Of a stretch of DNA of 24,824 nt, positions 1 to 8,873 are shown piece by piece. The DNA is taken from IMG/VR virus record IMGVR_UViG_3300034106_002735, positions 1-24,824 of that record. The stretch is one strand, 5' to 3'. The first letter of the stretch is position 1; the number at the start of each line of letters is the position of its first letter. The DNA is from a virus. The notes beneath the pieces were generated by a model, which was not told the origin of the DNA, ran no database searches, and was given only the letters and a program-made list of their open reading frames with translations. The translations under genes were made by a program, and so were the position numbers.

Positions 1-1853
1 AAAGCCCAAAGCATGGTGCAATTGTAAAAGGTAAGGTTAATTATATTTATGGCAAAGGTTTTGCGGATGTTCCGAAAGTTGCCAATGTTGAGGGTGAAAC
101 TTGGAATCAAATTTTAAAGCGCTCTATATTAGATGATGAGCTTCATGGTGGCTTTTATTTGCAAATTGTTTACAATGCGTTAAAGCAAATCGCCGGAGTA
201 TATCACATTGAGTTCCAAAAAGTAAGGGTTTCAAAAGATTTGAAATGCTTTTATGTTAAAGATGATTGGAGCAAGAGTGAATTTAGAGAGACTGCAAGAG
301 AGTACAAAGCATTCAATCCAAATGAGCCAAATGGCGCGCAAATTTTATTTGTAAAGCAGTACAATCCAAAGAGTGATATTTATCCTCTTCCTTCATATTT
401 CCAAGGGCTTAATTACATCGAGAGTGATATCCAAGTGAGCCGACATATATTAGGTAATGCAAAGAAAAACTTTGTGGCCACCAAATTGATTAATTTCAAT
501 AATGGCTTACCAGGTGAGGAGGAGCAAGAGGAAGTTGAGAGAGATTTAAAGAATAAGTTCGCTAATCCGGAAGGTGACCGCGTAGTAATTGCATTTAACC
601 CATCAAAGGAAAATGCAGTCGATATTGTTGATCTAGGACAAACCAATTTAACAAAAGAGGATTTCACTAATGTTAACAATCTAATCCAACAAGAGATTTT
701 CTCTTGTCATCAAGTTACAAGCCCGATGTTATTTGGTATCAAAACCGAAGGACAATTGGGTGGCCGCAGCGAGATTCGTGATGCTTATCAAATATTTCAA
801 AATACATATGTCAACGAGCGCCAACAACAACACGAAGTAACTTTCAATAAGTTAATGAAATTGGCCGGCATCGTTGGTGAGTTTGAGATTGTTCCGGTTG
901 AGCCATTAAGCTTTGAGTTTAGCGAGGCCATTATGAGCGCCAATATGACACGCAATGAAATCCGCGAGAAGTTAGGCCTTGCACCGGATAGCGTGGCACC
1001 TCAAGGCGGTAATGTACCTCCAACGGGTAGTGAGCCAATAGCGGCTGCAAATGATAGCATTAAGAATTTAAGCGGAAGGCAATATCAAAATGTTATGCGT
1101 ATCGTTCGCCAATTCGGAAGCGGTAAGATTAACAAGCAACAAGCGGCATTGATGTTAAAGAGTGGATTTGGTTTTAGCGATGATGATGTCAATACCTTCC
1201 TGGGTGTTGATGATGATCCTAAAACCGAAGAGGCCTTTGCTGACATGCAAGATGATTTGTTGTTAAGTGAATTTAGCGCATGCGGTGACAATTGCAATGA
1301 TTTTGAAGTAATTGAGACTCACGAAGCTAAAAACTTTGAGCAATTTGCGGATGCCGAGATTGACACGATCAAAGCAAATGTCCTTGATTTGATAAGCAAA
1401 AATAAGCTTATCACTCCGGAGAACATTGGCACCATCTTAAATAAAAGCGTTGCCGAGGTTAATCTTACAATTGAAGCTTTAAAAACGGAAGGATATTTAA
1501 AAATAATCGGGAGAGATTTAAGCATCTTAAACCCAAAGTATAAACCTCAAGAGAGTGTGCTTACAAAGCCACTTCGCAAAATTGCGGGAGGTGATAAAGC
1601 AACCACAACCGAGGTGCTTTTGCGTTACACATATGCCGGTCCAAGGGATGATAAAAACCGACCATTTTGTGCGCGCTTATTACAACTAGCGGAGACAAAG
1701 CTTTGGAGCCGTTCCGATATAGAGAATATTTCCGAGCGTTTAGGCTATTCAGTATTTGATAGGAGAGGCGGTTGGTTTACTCAACCAAATGGAGTTCACC
1801 GCCCTTATTGCAGACATCGTTGGCAAGTAAAAATTGTAACTAGAAAAAAATAA
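1..1853 (+). CDS. Phage portal protein, 5' truncated, with C-terminal MuF-like extension
   Basis: The frame is open from base 3 to the stop at 1851-1853, so the gene begins before the window; the TTG at 159 is only an internal codon. Portal proteins form the dodecameric ring at the capsid vertex through which DNA is packaged and to which the tail attaches. Portal-like features are the stretch YPLPSYFQGLNYIESDIQ (about 372-425) and the block around SPMLFGIKTEGQLGGRSE (about 720-775), followed by a helical stem-like segment. After a low-complexity linker there is a winged-helix-like segment (about 1374-1545) and a C-terminal module (about 1621-1845) with GPRDDKNRPFC and HRPYCRHRW, which resembles the end of Mu gpF-type minor head proteins. 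The next gene starts 4 bases downstream. The portal call is fairly secure; the extension is assigned by resemblance only. Confidence 0.75.
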   Translation, partial: SPKHGAIVKGKVNYIYGKGFADVPKVANVEGETWNQILKRSILDDELHGGFYLQIVYNALKQIAGVYHIEFQKVRVSKDLKCFYVKDDWSKSEFRETAREYKAFNPNEPNGAQILFVKQYNPKSDIYPLPSYFQGLNYIESDIQVSRHILGNAKKNFVATKLINFNNGLPGEEEQEEVERDLKNKFANPEGDRVVIAFNPSKENAVDIVDLGQTNLTKEDFTNVNNLIQQEIFSCHQVTSPMLFGIKTEGQLGGRSEIRDAYQIFQNTYVNERQQQHEVTFNKLMKLAGIVGEFEIVPVEPLSFEFSEAIMSANMTRNEIREKLGLAPDSVAPQGGNVPPTGSEPIAAANDSIKNLSGRQYQNVMRIVRQFGSGKINKQQAALMLKSGFGFSDDDVNTFLGVDDDPKTEEAFADMQDDLLLSEFSACGDNCNDFEVIETHEAKNFEQFADAEIDTIKANVLDLISKNKLITPENIGTILNKSVAEVNLTIEALKTEGYLKIIGRDLSILNPKYKPQESVLTKPLRKIAGGDKATTTEVLLRYTYAGPRDDKNRPFCARLLQLAETKLWSRSDIENISERLGYSVFDRRGGWFTQPNGVHRPYCRHRWQVKIVTRKK

Positions 1854-1857
1854 TTTT

Positions 1858-2430
1858 ATGAGTTTAAATATACTTTTTATTAATGAGGAGCTTATCAAAA
1901 GTCGCACGGCAATAAGCACGGGCATCGATGGTAAGCAAATTTTACCGGTTATCAAGTTGGCTCAAGATAAATTTTTATTGCCGGCACTTGGTACATCTTT
2001 ATTTCGTAGGTTACAAGATGGGGTTGAAAATAACGATTTAAGCACGGATGAAAAATCTTTGCTTAATGATTATGTAACGGATTGCCTTTTATGGTTCACA
2101 CTTGCCGAGATGGTGATGGCAACATCGTTCCAATTTTTTAGCAAAGGATTAATGCAGAAAACTGCGGAGGAAAGCAACTCACCAAGTAAGGGCCAATTGG
2201 AATTATTACAAAGGTCTTACATGAGCAATGGTGAGTTTTACAAGACAAGATTAATTGATTATCTTCGTGAAAACTCCGAGTTGTTTGAGCAATACTTAAA
2301 TTATGGTAGCGGATTTGATATCATTGCGCCACAAATTAAAGCATACACTTCGCCTATATTTTTAGGCAGAAGAGGAGCAACACGAAGAGTAAGTAATTTA
2401 GATTATCCTCATGAAAATACGCAGTTATAA
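1858..2430 (+). CDS. Head-tail connector-like protein (DUF6712-like)
   Basis: This 190-residue protein starts 4 bases after the portal stop. It is mostly helical by inspection: an N-terminal segment (ELIKSRTAISTGIDGKQILPVIKLAQDKFLLPALGT, split here across residues 11-46), a second helical region with LLNDYVTDCLLWFTLAEMV near residues 68-87, and a flexible tail. That organisation, with a length near 190 residues, matches the small helical connector/adaptor proteins (gp6/gp15 type) that dock under the portal, and I recall Bacteroidota phage members under DUF6712. The position directly after the portal supports a neck role. The exact family name is from memory and unverified. Confidence 0.55.
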   Translation: MSLNILFINEELIKSRTAISTGIDGKQILPVIKLAQDKFLLPALGTSLFRRLQDGVENNDLSTDEKSLLNDYVTDCLLWFTLAEMVMATSFQFFSKGLMQKTAEESNSPSKGQLELLQRSYMSNGEFYKTRLIDYLRENSELFEQYLNYGSGFDIIAPQIKAYTSPIFLGRRGATRRVSNLDYPHENTQL

Positions 2431-2465
2431 AAGGGAGTTTTTAGACAAAGTAAAACAAAAATTCA

Positions 2466-2900
2466 ATGACTTACAACCAGGTAATAAGTACAATAAGGAC
2501 TCTCCTAGAATCGCATGCGCAAATAAAGAGCGTAAAAAATGCGACACCAAGAGAGTGGTTGTTTGTAAATGACCAACCAATTTACCCGATTGCTTGCTTT
2601 GCAATCAATAGCGGATCATTGAATGTTGGGCGTGAACAAGTCTATAATGTTACGCTTTGGTTTTTAGACAAGGCGGGCATGGAGGCCGAGTTTGAGCCGG
2701 ATGTTGCATCCGATCAATTACAAATCGGAGCGGACATAATTAGCAAAATGAGGAACGGAGCAAATAATTACATCCTTGATCCTAATATAAGTTACAATTT
2801 TATATTGGATAAGTTTGAAGATTATTTGAGTGGTATTGAGATAACCTTTAACATGACAACAGTATCGGAGTTTGATGCTTGCGATATGCCATTAAATTAA
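2466..2900 (+). CDS. Putative tail terminator / neck protein
   Basis: A 144-residue protein of mixed alpha/beta character. It opens with a helix (VISTIRTLLESHAQIKSV), continues with strands around ACFAINSGSLNVGREQVYNVTLWFLD (residues 43-69), then a helix (SDQLQIGADIISKMRN) and a final strand pair ending FNMTTVSEFDACDMPLN. The size, the alternating fold, and the ending with a Cys-x-x-Pro look like small neck or tail-terminator proteins that Bacteroidota phages encode after the connector. They cap the tail tube and join it to the head. No catalytic motif is visible. The gap of 35 bases to the preceding gene is short, so it belongs to the same structural operon. Function is inferred from position and shape. 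Confidence 0.4.
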   Translation: MTYNQVISTIRTLLESHAQIKSVKNATPREWLFVNDQPIYPIACFAINSGSLNVGREQVYNVTLWFLDKAGMEAEFEPDVASDQLQIGADIISKMRNGANNYILDPNISYNFILDKFEDYLSGIEITFNMTTVSEFDACDMPLN

Positions 2901-2912
2901 AAAATTATAAAT

Positions 2913-3278
2913 ATGAGTTGCAATAGTTCAACGGGTGATTTAAGGCCCGCACAATACAATGTTCAATTATGGCGCAATGATTCATGGGCGCAAACATTCG
3001 CCATCACGGCAAATGATGTGGCAGTTGATTTAAGCGGATCAACTATCTTGATACAAGTTAGGACCAAGCCTACATCAACGGATGTGGTGTTGAGTCTTGT
3101 AACCGGTACAAGCATCACAATTGGTGGCGCCGGTAAAAACGAGATTACATTAAATAAGATAGTGGACATTGCCGCCGGAAGTTATGTTTATGACATGAAT
3201 GTCACCTTCCCAAGTGGCCTTGTCAAAACATATATTTGGGGAACTTTTTTAGTACAGGAGGACATAACAAGAGTATAA
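2913..3278 (+). CDS. Beta-sandwich structural protein (baseplate/fibre-anchor type)
   Basis: The 121-residue product is predicted to be all beta. It begins with a polar segment and a RNDSWAQTFAI strand, then VDLSGSTILIQVRTKP, a TGTSITIGGAGKNEITL strand pair, and ends with SYVYDMNVTFPSGLVKTYIWGTFLVQEDITRV. This order (W-x-x-x-F, DLsG, vR, YDl-psG, G-f-V-dvTR) is the pattern of small Ig-like phage tail proteins related to the N-terminal domain of BppU-type baseplate proteins. It lies immediately upstream of the fibre gene (4-base gap), which suggests it links fibre to tail. No enzymatic motif is seen. The structural call is reasonable; the precise partner is inferred. Confidence 0.5.
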   Translation: MSCNSSTGDLRPAQYNVQLWRNDSWAQTFAITANDVAVDLSGSTILIQVRTKPTSTDVVLSLVTGTSITIGGAGKNEITLNKIVDIAAGSYVYDMNVTFPSGLVKTYIWGTFLVQEDITRV

Positions 3279-3282
3279 TAAA

Positions 3283-6200
3283 ATGAGTACAATAATAACA
3301 CCAAGCGAAGAGCAAATAAACATAGTAGTTAATGATGAAAAAATTAGTATCAATGTAGAGAGTGGCGATGTTATTGTAAATGTAACCGAGAATATTGTTG
3401 AAGTATCAACAGTTAATGGAGGTTATCCATTGCCAACAACCGTATATTCAGTATTCGGAAGGACCGGAAATATAATTGCGGTTGATGGTGATTATGACCT
3501 TGGCGAACTTGGTGATGTAACATTAGTAAGCACTACCAACGGAGATGTATTATCATATGATGGAACTAAATGGATTAATAAAGCAGTAACAGGAACGGGA
3601 ACGGTAACGAGTGTTGACATGAGCGTACCGGTTGGCCTTCAAGTTAGTGGCAATCCAATTAGTACCGTTGGAACGCTAGCAGTTAATTTTGCTTCCGGTT
3701 ATTCTTTGCCAACAACTGCAAAGCAAACAACCTGGGATGCGGCCTATAATGACTCAATCGTAAGTGCAAGCGTAAGCGGTACAACGACAAAGACATTAAC
3801 TTTAAACCAACAAGATGGAGGCACCATCACCGCATCATGGACCGACATTGATACCAATTTGGTAACAAGTGTTAACGGATATGTTGGAACGGTTGTATTA
3901 ACAACAACCGACATTGCGGAAGGAACAAGATTATATTATACCGAGACAAGAGTTTCAAATAATGTGGATGTGGCAGCAAATACGGCTGCAAGACATTCAG
4001 CGGTGACAATAGGCACTGCTAATGGGTTAAGCTTGGCATCTCAAGTGTTAAGTCTGGCATTAGCATCGGCATCAACAACCGGCGCTTTAAGTAGCACGGA
4101 TTGGGTTAAATTTAATACGGCTTATAACGATTCAATAGTTAGTGCAAATGTAAGTGGTACAACTACCAAAACATTGACATTAACGCAACAAGATGCGGGA
4201 ACAATCACGGCATCATGGACCGATCTTGCAGCAAGCGGAACGGTAACGAGCGTTGGCGCATCGGTTCCGGCCGGACTTACAATAAGTGGATCTCCCATCG
4301 TTTCGGCGGGAGTATTAGCATTTGGATTAGATACGGGTTACACAATTCCATTAAGCACTCAATTGGTGCCATCGGGAGGTACTGCGGGGCAATTGCTTAC
4401 AAAAAATAGTGCAACGAATTATGACACGGCGTGGATGGATAATTACGCGGATTGGACCGAGCAAATAAGAGATACAGTTAAAGCATCGGTTGCAATAAAT
4501 AAAGGGCAAGCCGTTTACATAAGTGGGGCCAATGGGACAAATCAATTGGTTTCTTTGGCATCAAATACAACCGAGCCATTATCAAGCAAAACACTTGGTT
4601 TGGCTATGCAAAATTTGGCGATTAATGGCATCGGGGCAATCATTACGGAAGGATTATTAGGAGGATTGAATACATCAACGGCAACTGCGGGCGATCCGGT
4701 GTGGCTTGGGGTGAGTGGTAATTTAATATATGGATTAGCAAATAAGCCCGTTGCACCGGCGCATTTAGTGTATATCGGAGTAGTTACAAGAGTCAATTCA
4801 AACAATGGAGAGATTTATGTTAAGATACAAAACGGCTTTGAATTACAAGAGTTACATAATGTACTTATCTCAAGTGTTGCAAATAACGAAGGTTTATTTT
4901 ATGAGACTGCGACAACCTTATGGAAAAATAAAAGCATCGCAACAGTATTGGGATATACACCAATCTCATTAACAAGTTTAAGCGGAGTGTCTCCATTAAG
5001 TTATAACAATACAACCGGAGCATTTAGCATAGCGCAAGCAACTACATCGGCAAATGGTTATTTATCAAGCACGGATTGGAATACTTTTAATGGCAAGCAA
5101 TCGGCATTGAGCGGAACGGGTTTTGTTAAAATTAGCGGAACGACAATAAGCTATGATAATAGTACATATTATTTAGCATCTAATCCAAGTGCATACATTG
5201 CCTTAACAGGATTGAGTGCAACGGCTCCATTGTCTTATAACAATACAACGGGAGGATTTACAATAAGCCAAGCGGGTGTGAGTGGTGATGGTTATTTAAG
5301 CTCAACCGATTGGAACACATTCAATAATAAGCAAGCATCCGGAAGCTACATCACCGCATTGAGTGGTGAGGCAACTGCGAGCGGCCCAGGATCGGCGGCG
5401 GTGACATTAAGTACATCGGCCGTAACGGGTAAACTTTTAACCGGTGTTAATATTACCGGAGGATCAATAAGTGCAACCGACTCAATATTAGTTGCATTTG
5501 GTAAGATTCAAAACCAAATCAATGGAGTATTAGGTGGCGCAATTTATCAAAGCGTTTGGAACGCATCAACAAACACGCCAACGCTTACAAGTAGTACAGG
5601 AACAAAAGGATATTATTACATCGTAAGTGTTGCGGGATCAACAAACCTTGATGGCATTACCGATTGGAAAGTGGGTGATTGGGCCATCTTTAATGGCGCC
5701 ACATGGGATAAGGTTGATAACACGGATGCCGTAAGTTCAGTAAATGGATATACCGGTGCGGTAAGTTTGACAACATCCGACATCACCGAAGGCTCAAGAT
5801 TATATTATACCGAAGGAAGAGTAAGCGCAAACACGGATGTGGCTGCCAATACGGCGGCAAGACACGCGGCGGTAACCATTGGCACGGCAAATGGGTTGAG
5901 TTTAAGCACTCAAGCTTTAAGCCTGGGGCTTGCATCAACAAGCGCAACCGGTGCTTTAAGTAGTACCGATTGGAACACATTCAATCTTAAGCAAGCGGCT
6001 TTAAGTGGCACGGGCTTTGTAAAGATTAGCGGATCAACTATAAGTTATGATAATAGTACTTATTATTTAGCATCTAATCCGACCGCTTATATTTCTTTAC
6101 TTGCTTTAAGTTCAAGTGCAACAGGGTTAACATATACCAACACAACGGGAGTATTTAGTTTTACGGCGGGTTATTCAATCCCAACTAATGCAAGCCAAAC

Positions 6201-7980
6201 GCAATGGGATACTGCTTATTCAAATAGGATTTCAACATTAAATGGATTAACCGCAGCAACTCAAAACTTTTCAACGGGGATGAGTGGAACGGATTTTAAT
6301 ATTTCAAGTACAACGGCAACACATACTTTTAATATCCCATCCGCATCCGCAACGGCAAGAGGTTTGCTTTCAAATACTGATTGGACAACATTTAATAATA
6401 AGCAAAATGCTTTAACTAATCCTGTGTTAGCAAGTGGAAGTTGGACATCGGGATATTTACCTAAAATAAATGGTACATATACAATAGGGAATAGTATTGT
6501 TCAAGACAATAGTACACATATTGATATTGGTGGATATGCTTTCTTTACAAGATTCGGTAAACAAACAATTATTAACCCAAATGTTGGGGGAGGTAATGTT
6601 GTTGCAGATTTTGGTGTTGGTAGTGGAATGGGGCTAACTTTTACAACTGATATTGAAAAAATGCGTTTAACAAGTGCAGGTGATATGTGGTTAACAGGTC
6701 GTTCTACTACTGCAAATTTTCAAGCAGTATTTTATAATGCTAATGACCAATTTGCTATCAATGCTACAAATACAAGTACAGGTAAAACAATTAATTTTAA
6801 TCCTTCTAATACTTTTACCGCTTTATCAATTACATCCACAGGAGCTGCTACATTTAGTACAGCAAGTGGAGCAACTTTAACGGCAGATATTTTAACTGTA
6901 AGAGGTGGTGGTTCAAGTGGTGCTTTTGGCTTTAAAGTTGAAGCTAACAATGGAGAAGATATTTTCTACACAAATAACCTAAATTATAATATTATTGCCA
7001 ATCCCATTAGTGGAAATTTTGGTATAGGTACTGTTAGCCCCCGTTCGGTTTTGGAAGTTGTAAGTGGGAGTGCAAATACAAATGGTGATACACCGGGAGT
7101 TGTTTCAGTAGTTGGACCAAACAAAACGAGTACATCTAATACAGCTAATATTTTAATTACAACTAACGATGCTTTTGGTATAAATATTGGTGCGTCAATT
7201 GGGTTTGGTGCAAGAGCGGTGGGTAATACTCAAGGTGCATATTTAGCTGGTATTTCTGGAAGAAAAGAGAACGCTAATAGTGGAGATTATGCGGGGTATT
7301 TACAATTCATAACTCGTAATGCAGCAGCAACTTCGGCTGAATGGATGAGAATTACAAGCACAGGAAAAGTTCTTATTGGAACAACAACACCCGATTCATA
7401 CTTGCTAGATGTTAATGGTACAGGAAGGTTTAGTTCAACATTAGAAGCAAATAGTACGATTAAAGTTACAAGTGCTAGTACAACAGGAACTAATATAAAT
7501 ATTGTAAATACAAGTAGTGGGGGATATAATTGGAATATATTTAGTGAAGGTAGTGATGCTATTAAAGGTCCTGTTGGTTCTTTGATTTTTAGGGATAGCA
7601 ATAATGGAGTAAGTAGAATGCTTATTACAAGTGGAGGAGAAATGTGGTTAGGTTATACTACTGACCAAGGTGCTTATTTATTACAAGTAAATGGTAGCGT
7701 TTTAGCTTCTGCTTATTATGAAAGTTCGGATATTAGATTAAAAAATATTTTAACTACAAGTCAATCAAATAACTTTGGTGCTATATCGTTTAATTGGAAA
7801 GATGCTAGAGATAATAAAACGCATTGGGGATATTCAGCACAAGATGTTTTAAAGTTTATTCCGGATGCAATAGAAACAAATAAAGATGGTATGATGACTG
7901 TTAATTATAACGAAGCACATACTTGGAAAATTGCACAATTAGAGCAAGAGATTAAAGAATTAAAAGCTAAAATGAATTAA
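3283..7980 (+). CDS. Tail fibre with C-terminal Peptidase_S74 intramolecular chaperone
   Basis: A 1565-residue receptor-binding fibre. Residues 1-90 form the tail-proximal part, with VYSVFGRTGNIIAVDGDYDL typical of fibre N-termini. Residues about 95-1090 carry repeated modules: five versions of LSSTDWxTFNxKQ, three of SxTISYDNSTYYLASNPxAYI-like text and two long copies of SVNGYxGxVxLTTxDIxEGxRLYYTE. Residues about 1090-1480 switch to NFGIGTxSPRSVLEV and MRITSTGKVLIGTTTPDSYLLDV motifs. The end (residues 1481-1565) is an S74 domain. Cleavage is expected between S1482 and D1483, and K1487 sits five residues after S1482, as in the Ser/Lys arrangement of endosialidase-type chaperones. The last 25 residues form a coiled coil (IAQLEQEIKELKAKM). 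The S74 domain helps trimer folding and is then released. Base composition drops near 6.4 kb, suggesting a mosaic origin. Confidence 0.88.
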   Translation: MSTIITPSEEQINIVVNDEKISINVESGDVIVNVTENIVEVSTVNGGYPLPTTVYSVFGRTGNIIAVDGDYDLGELGDVTLVSTTNGDVLSYDGTKWINKAVTGTGTVTSVDMSVPVGLQVSGNPISTVGTLAVNFASGYSLPTTAKQTTWDAAYNDSIVSASVSGTTTKTLTLNQQDGGTITASWTDIDTNLVTSVNGYVGTVVLTTTDIAEGTRLYYTETRVSNNVDVAANTAARHSAVTIGTANGLSLASQVLSLALASASTTGALSSTDWVKFNTAYNDSIVSANVSGTTTKTLTLTQQDAGTITASWTDLAASGTVTSVGASVPAGLTISGSPIVSAGVLAFGLDTGYTIPLSTQLVPSGGTAGQLLTKNSATNYDTAWMDNYADWTEQIRDTVKASVAINKGQAVYISGANGTNQLVSLASNTTEPLSSKTLGLAMQNLAINGIGAIITEGLLGGLNTSTATAGDPVWLGVSGNLIYGLANKPVAPAHLVYIGVVTRVNSNNGEIYVKIQNGFELQELHNVLISSVANNEGLFYETATTLWKNKSIATVLGYTPISLTSLSGVSPLSYNNTTGAFSIAQATTSANGYLSSTDWNTFNGKQSALSGTGFVKISGTTISYDNSTYYLASNPSAYIALTGLSATAPLSYNNTTGGFTISQAGVSGDGYLSSTDWNTFNNKQASGSYITALSGEATASGPGSAAVTLSTSAVTGKLLTGVNITGGSISATDSILVAFGKIQNQINGVLGGAIYQSVWNASTNTPTLTSSTGTKGYYYIVSVAGSTNLDGITDWKVGDWAIFNGATWDKVDNTDAVSSVNGYTGAVSLTTSDITEGSRLYYTEGRVSANTDVAANTAARHAAVTIGTANGLSLSTQALSLGLASTSATGALSSTDWNTFNLKQAALSGTGFVKISGSTISYDNSTYYLASNPTAYISLLALSSSATGLTYTNTTGVFSFTAGYSIPTNASQTQWDTAYSNRISTLNGLTAATQNFSTGMSGTDFNISSTTATHTFNIPSASATARGLLSNTDWTTFNNKQNALTNPVLASGSWTSGYLPKINGTYTIGNSIVQDNSTHIDIGGYAFFTRFGKQTIINPNVGGGNVVADFGVGSGMGLTFTTDIEKMRLTSAGDMWLTGRSTTANFQAVFYNANDQFAINATNTSTGKTINFNPSNTFTALSITSTGAATFSTASGATLTADILTVRGGGSSGAFGFKVEANNGEDIFYTNNLNYNIIANPISGNFGIGTVSPRSVLEVVSGSANTNGDTPGVVSVVGPNKTSTSNTANILITTNDAFGINIGASIGFGARAVGNTQGAYLAGISGRKENANSGDYAGYLQFITRNAAATSAEWMRITSTGKVLIGTTTPDSYLLDVNGTGRFSSTLEANSTIKVTSASTTGTNINIVNTSSGGYNWNIFSEGSDAIKGPVGSLIFRDSNNGVSRMLITSGGEMWLGYTTDQGAYLLQVNGSVLASAYYESSDIRLKNILTTSQSNNFGAISFNWKDARDNKTHWGYSAQDVLKFIPDAIETNKDGMMTVNYNEAHTWKIAQLEQEIKELKAKMN
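3739..6080 (+). repeat. Internal coding repeats of the fibre shaft
   Basis: Several stretches inside the fibre gene are diverged copies of one another. The block around 3880-4110 (SVNGYVGTV to GALSSTDW) returns at 5735-5975. The segment NDSIVSAxVSGTTTKTLTL occurs at about 3748-3810 and 4126-4188. The segment ALSGTGFVKISG followed by YDNSTYYLASNP occurs at about 5104-5195 and 5998-6085, and the SSTDWNTFN motif recurs at about 4090, 5067, 5301, 5956 and 6373. Such repeats make a shaft of variable length and are natural sites for in-frame recombination. Confidence 0.8.
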
Positions 7981-7981
7981 T

Positions 7982-8452
7982 ATGGCTACAACTTGGGATG
8001 GTACGGCTACAAATCAAGGCATAACTAGAACGGCAATGAATAACTTTTGGGCTAGTAATACCAATAGTAATTATCCTTGGTGTGATGGTTGTACATTACC
8101 GGATAATTCACTTCAATTAATTACAAAGGCTTATTTTTTAGCCAATTATTATTATGCCGGACCGGGCAATTATTTAATAAATACCGCTAAATCAAGTTTA
8201 CAAGTTTTGGTTAAAAGTGATATAGGGATACAAATAAATTTATATACTATTGTTCCAAGTCCTGTATTCGTTGCTACTGTTTATTTAAATTCAACTTTAA
8301 CATTGGCTTATACAAATGCCGCACAAACAACATTATATAACGGATTAGGAATTGAAAGGTTTACCGATAGTATATTACAACAATGTCCTTATGCAGAAAT
8401 AACTATCAGTACAGTAGGTGTGGTTACTAATATAAATTTTAACTATTGTTAA
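7982..8452 (+). CDS. Small fibre-associated protein of unknown function
   Basis: A 156-residue protein that I do not recognise. It starts MATTWDGTATNQGITRTAMNNFW one base after the fibre stop and is rich in Thr, Asn, Tyr and Ser, like fibre proteins. Four cysteines occur as CDGC (residues 34-37), then QQC and a C-terminal C. There is no signal peptide or membrane segment. The coupling to the fibre gene and the shared AT-rich codon use (act, gct, tta rather than acg, gcg, ctt) suggest it arrived together with the 3' third of the fibre. It could be a fibre tip, an adhesin or a fibre assembly factor; none of these can be decided from sequence. Confidence 0.45.
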   Translation: MATTWDGTATNQGITRTAMNNFWASNTNSNYPWCDGCTLPDNSLQLITKAYFLANYYYAGPGNYLINTAKSSLQVLVKSDIGIQINLYTIVPSPVFVATVYLNSTLTLAYTNAAQTTLYNGLGIERFTDSILQQCPYAEITISTVGVVTNINFNYC

Positions 8453-8467
8453 AAAATAATATATTTG
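8437..8467 (+). promoter_or_regulatory. Candidate Bacteroidota-type promoter before 8484
   Basis: TATATTTG at 8460-8467 matches the Bacteroidota -7 element TAnnTTTG, and TTTT at 8437-8440 sits exactly 19 bases upstream, near the expected TTTG -33 box. The gene begins 17 bases downstream. The -33 box is imperfect and T-runs are frequent here, so this is only a candidate. If real, it gives the lysis-side genes their own transcript, separate from the structural genes. Confidence 0.35.
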
Positions 8468-8483
8468 CTAAAATTATAATTTT

Positions 8484-8870
8484 ATGAAGTATTCAAATTT
8501 ATTAAACCTAGTCGCACAAATGGAGGCGATCATAGGTAACCAGGAAACAAAAGTACAAAAGAAACTATTTAAAATCTTTGAAAAGGTTAAGCCTAGCTAT
8601 GAAGCGTATCAATCCAAAAAGGATGAATTACGCCTTGATAATGCAAGCGCCAATGATAAAGGGATTTTAAATGTAACGGAAAAGGGTGATTACCAATTTA
8701 CAAAGGAAGGCATTAAAAAGCTTACGAGCGACATTAAAGCTTTAAATGATGAGGAGTTCGCTTTTGAGAAGATTAACATCGTTAATCCTCAAGGGCTTGA
8801 AAACTTTATCTTCCTTGAAGATTGGACCAATGGAATCGAATTTATTAAACAAGATGAAGAGGAACTTTAA
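8484..8870 (+). CDS. Small helical phage protein, unknown
   Basis: The 128-residue product is highly charged and mostly helical: MKYSNLLNLVAQMEAIIGNQ, then LFKIFEKVKPSYEAYQSKKDELRLDNAS, then a turn (GDYQFTKEGIKKLTSDIKALNDEEFAFE) and an acidic end. The plan (helix with Tyr and Glu/Lys repeats, a short beta turn with Y-x-F, then a Lys/Asp helix) is like small phage proteins of the DUF1617 type, but this is impression rather than demonstrated homology. No membrane segment or catalytic motif is seen. Codon use returns to the gcg/gag style of the earlier structural genes, unlike the two genes before it. It may be a tail or regulatory factor. Confidence 0.45.
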   Translation: MKYSNLLNLVAQMEAIIGNQETKVQKKLFKIFEKVKPSYEAYQSKKDELRLDNASANDKGILNVTEKGDYQFTKEGIKKLTSDIKALNDEEFAFEKINIVNPQGLENFIFLEDWTNGIEFIKQDEEEL

Positions 8871-8873
8871 CAC

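Noticed and set aside
159-161. TTG as the start of the portal gene
   Set aside because: The frame is open and protein-like (GAIVKGKVNYIYGKGF...) to the window edge, so the true start lies outside.
2411-2572. A 53-codon plus-strand frame (MKIRSYKREFLDKVKQ...) bridging the connector and tail-terminator genes
   Set aside because: It overlaps the next gene by 107 bases, its second half looks like shadow sequence, and it resembles no family. It is kept only as a remote possibility.
7287-7601. A 104-codon minus-strand frame opposite the fibre gene
   Set aside because: Hydrophobic low-complexity shadow of the Thr/Ser-rich fibre codons, with no gene-like context on that strand.
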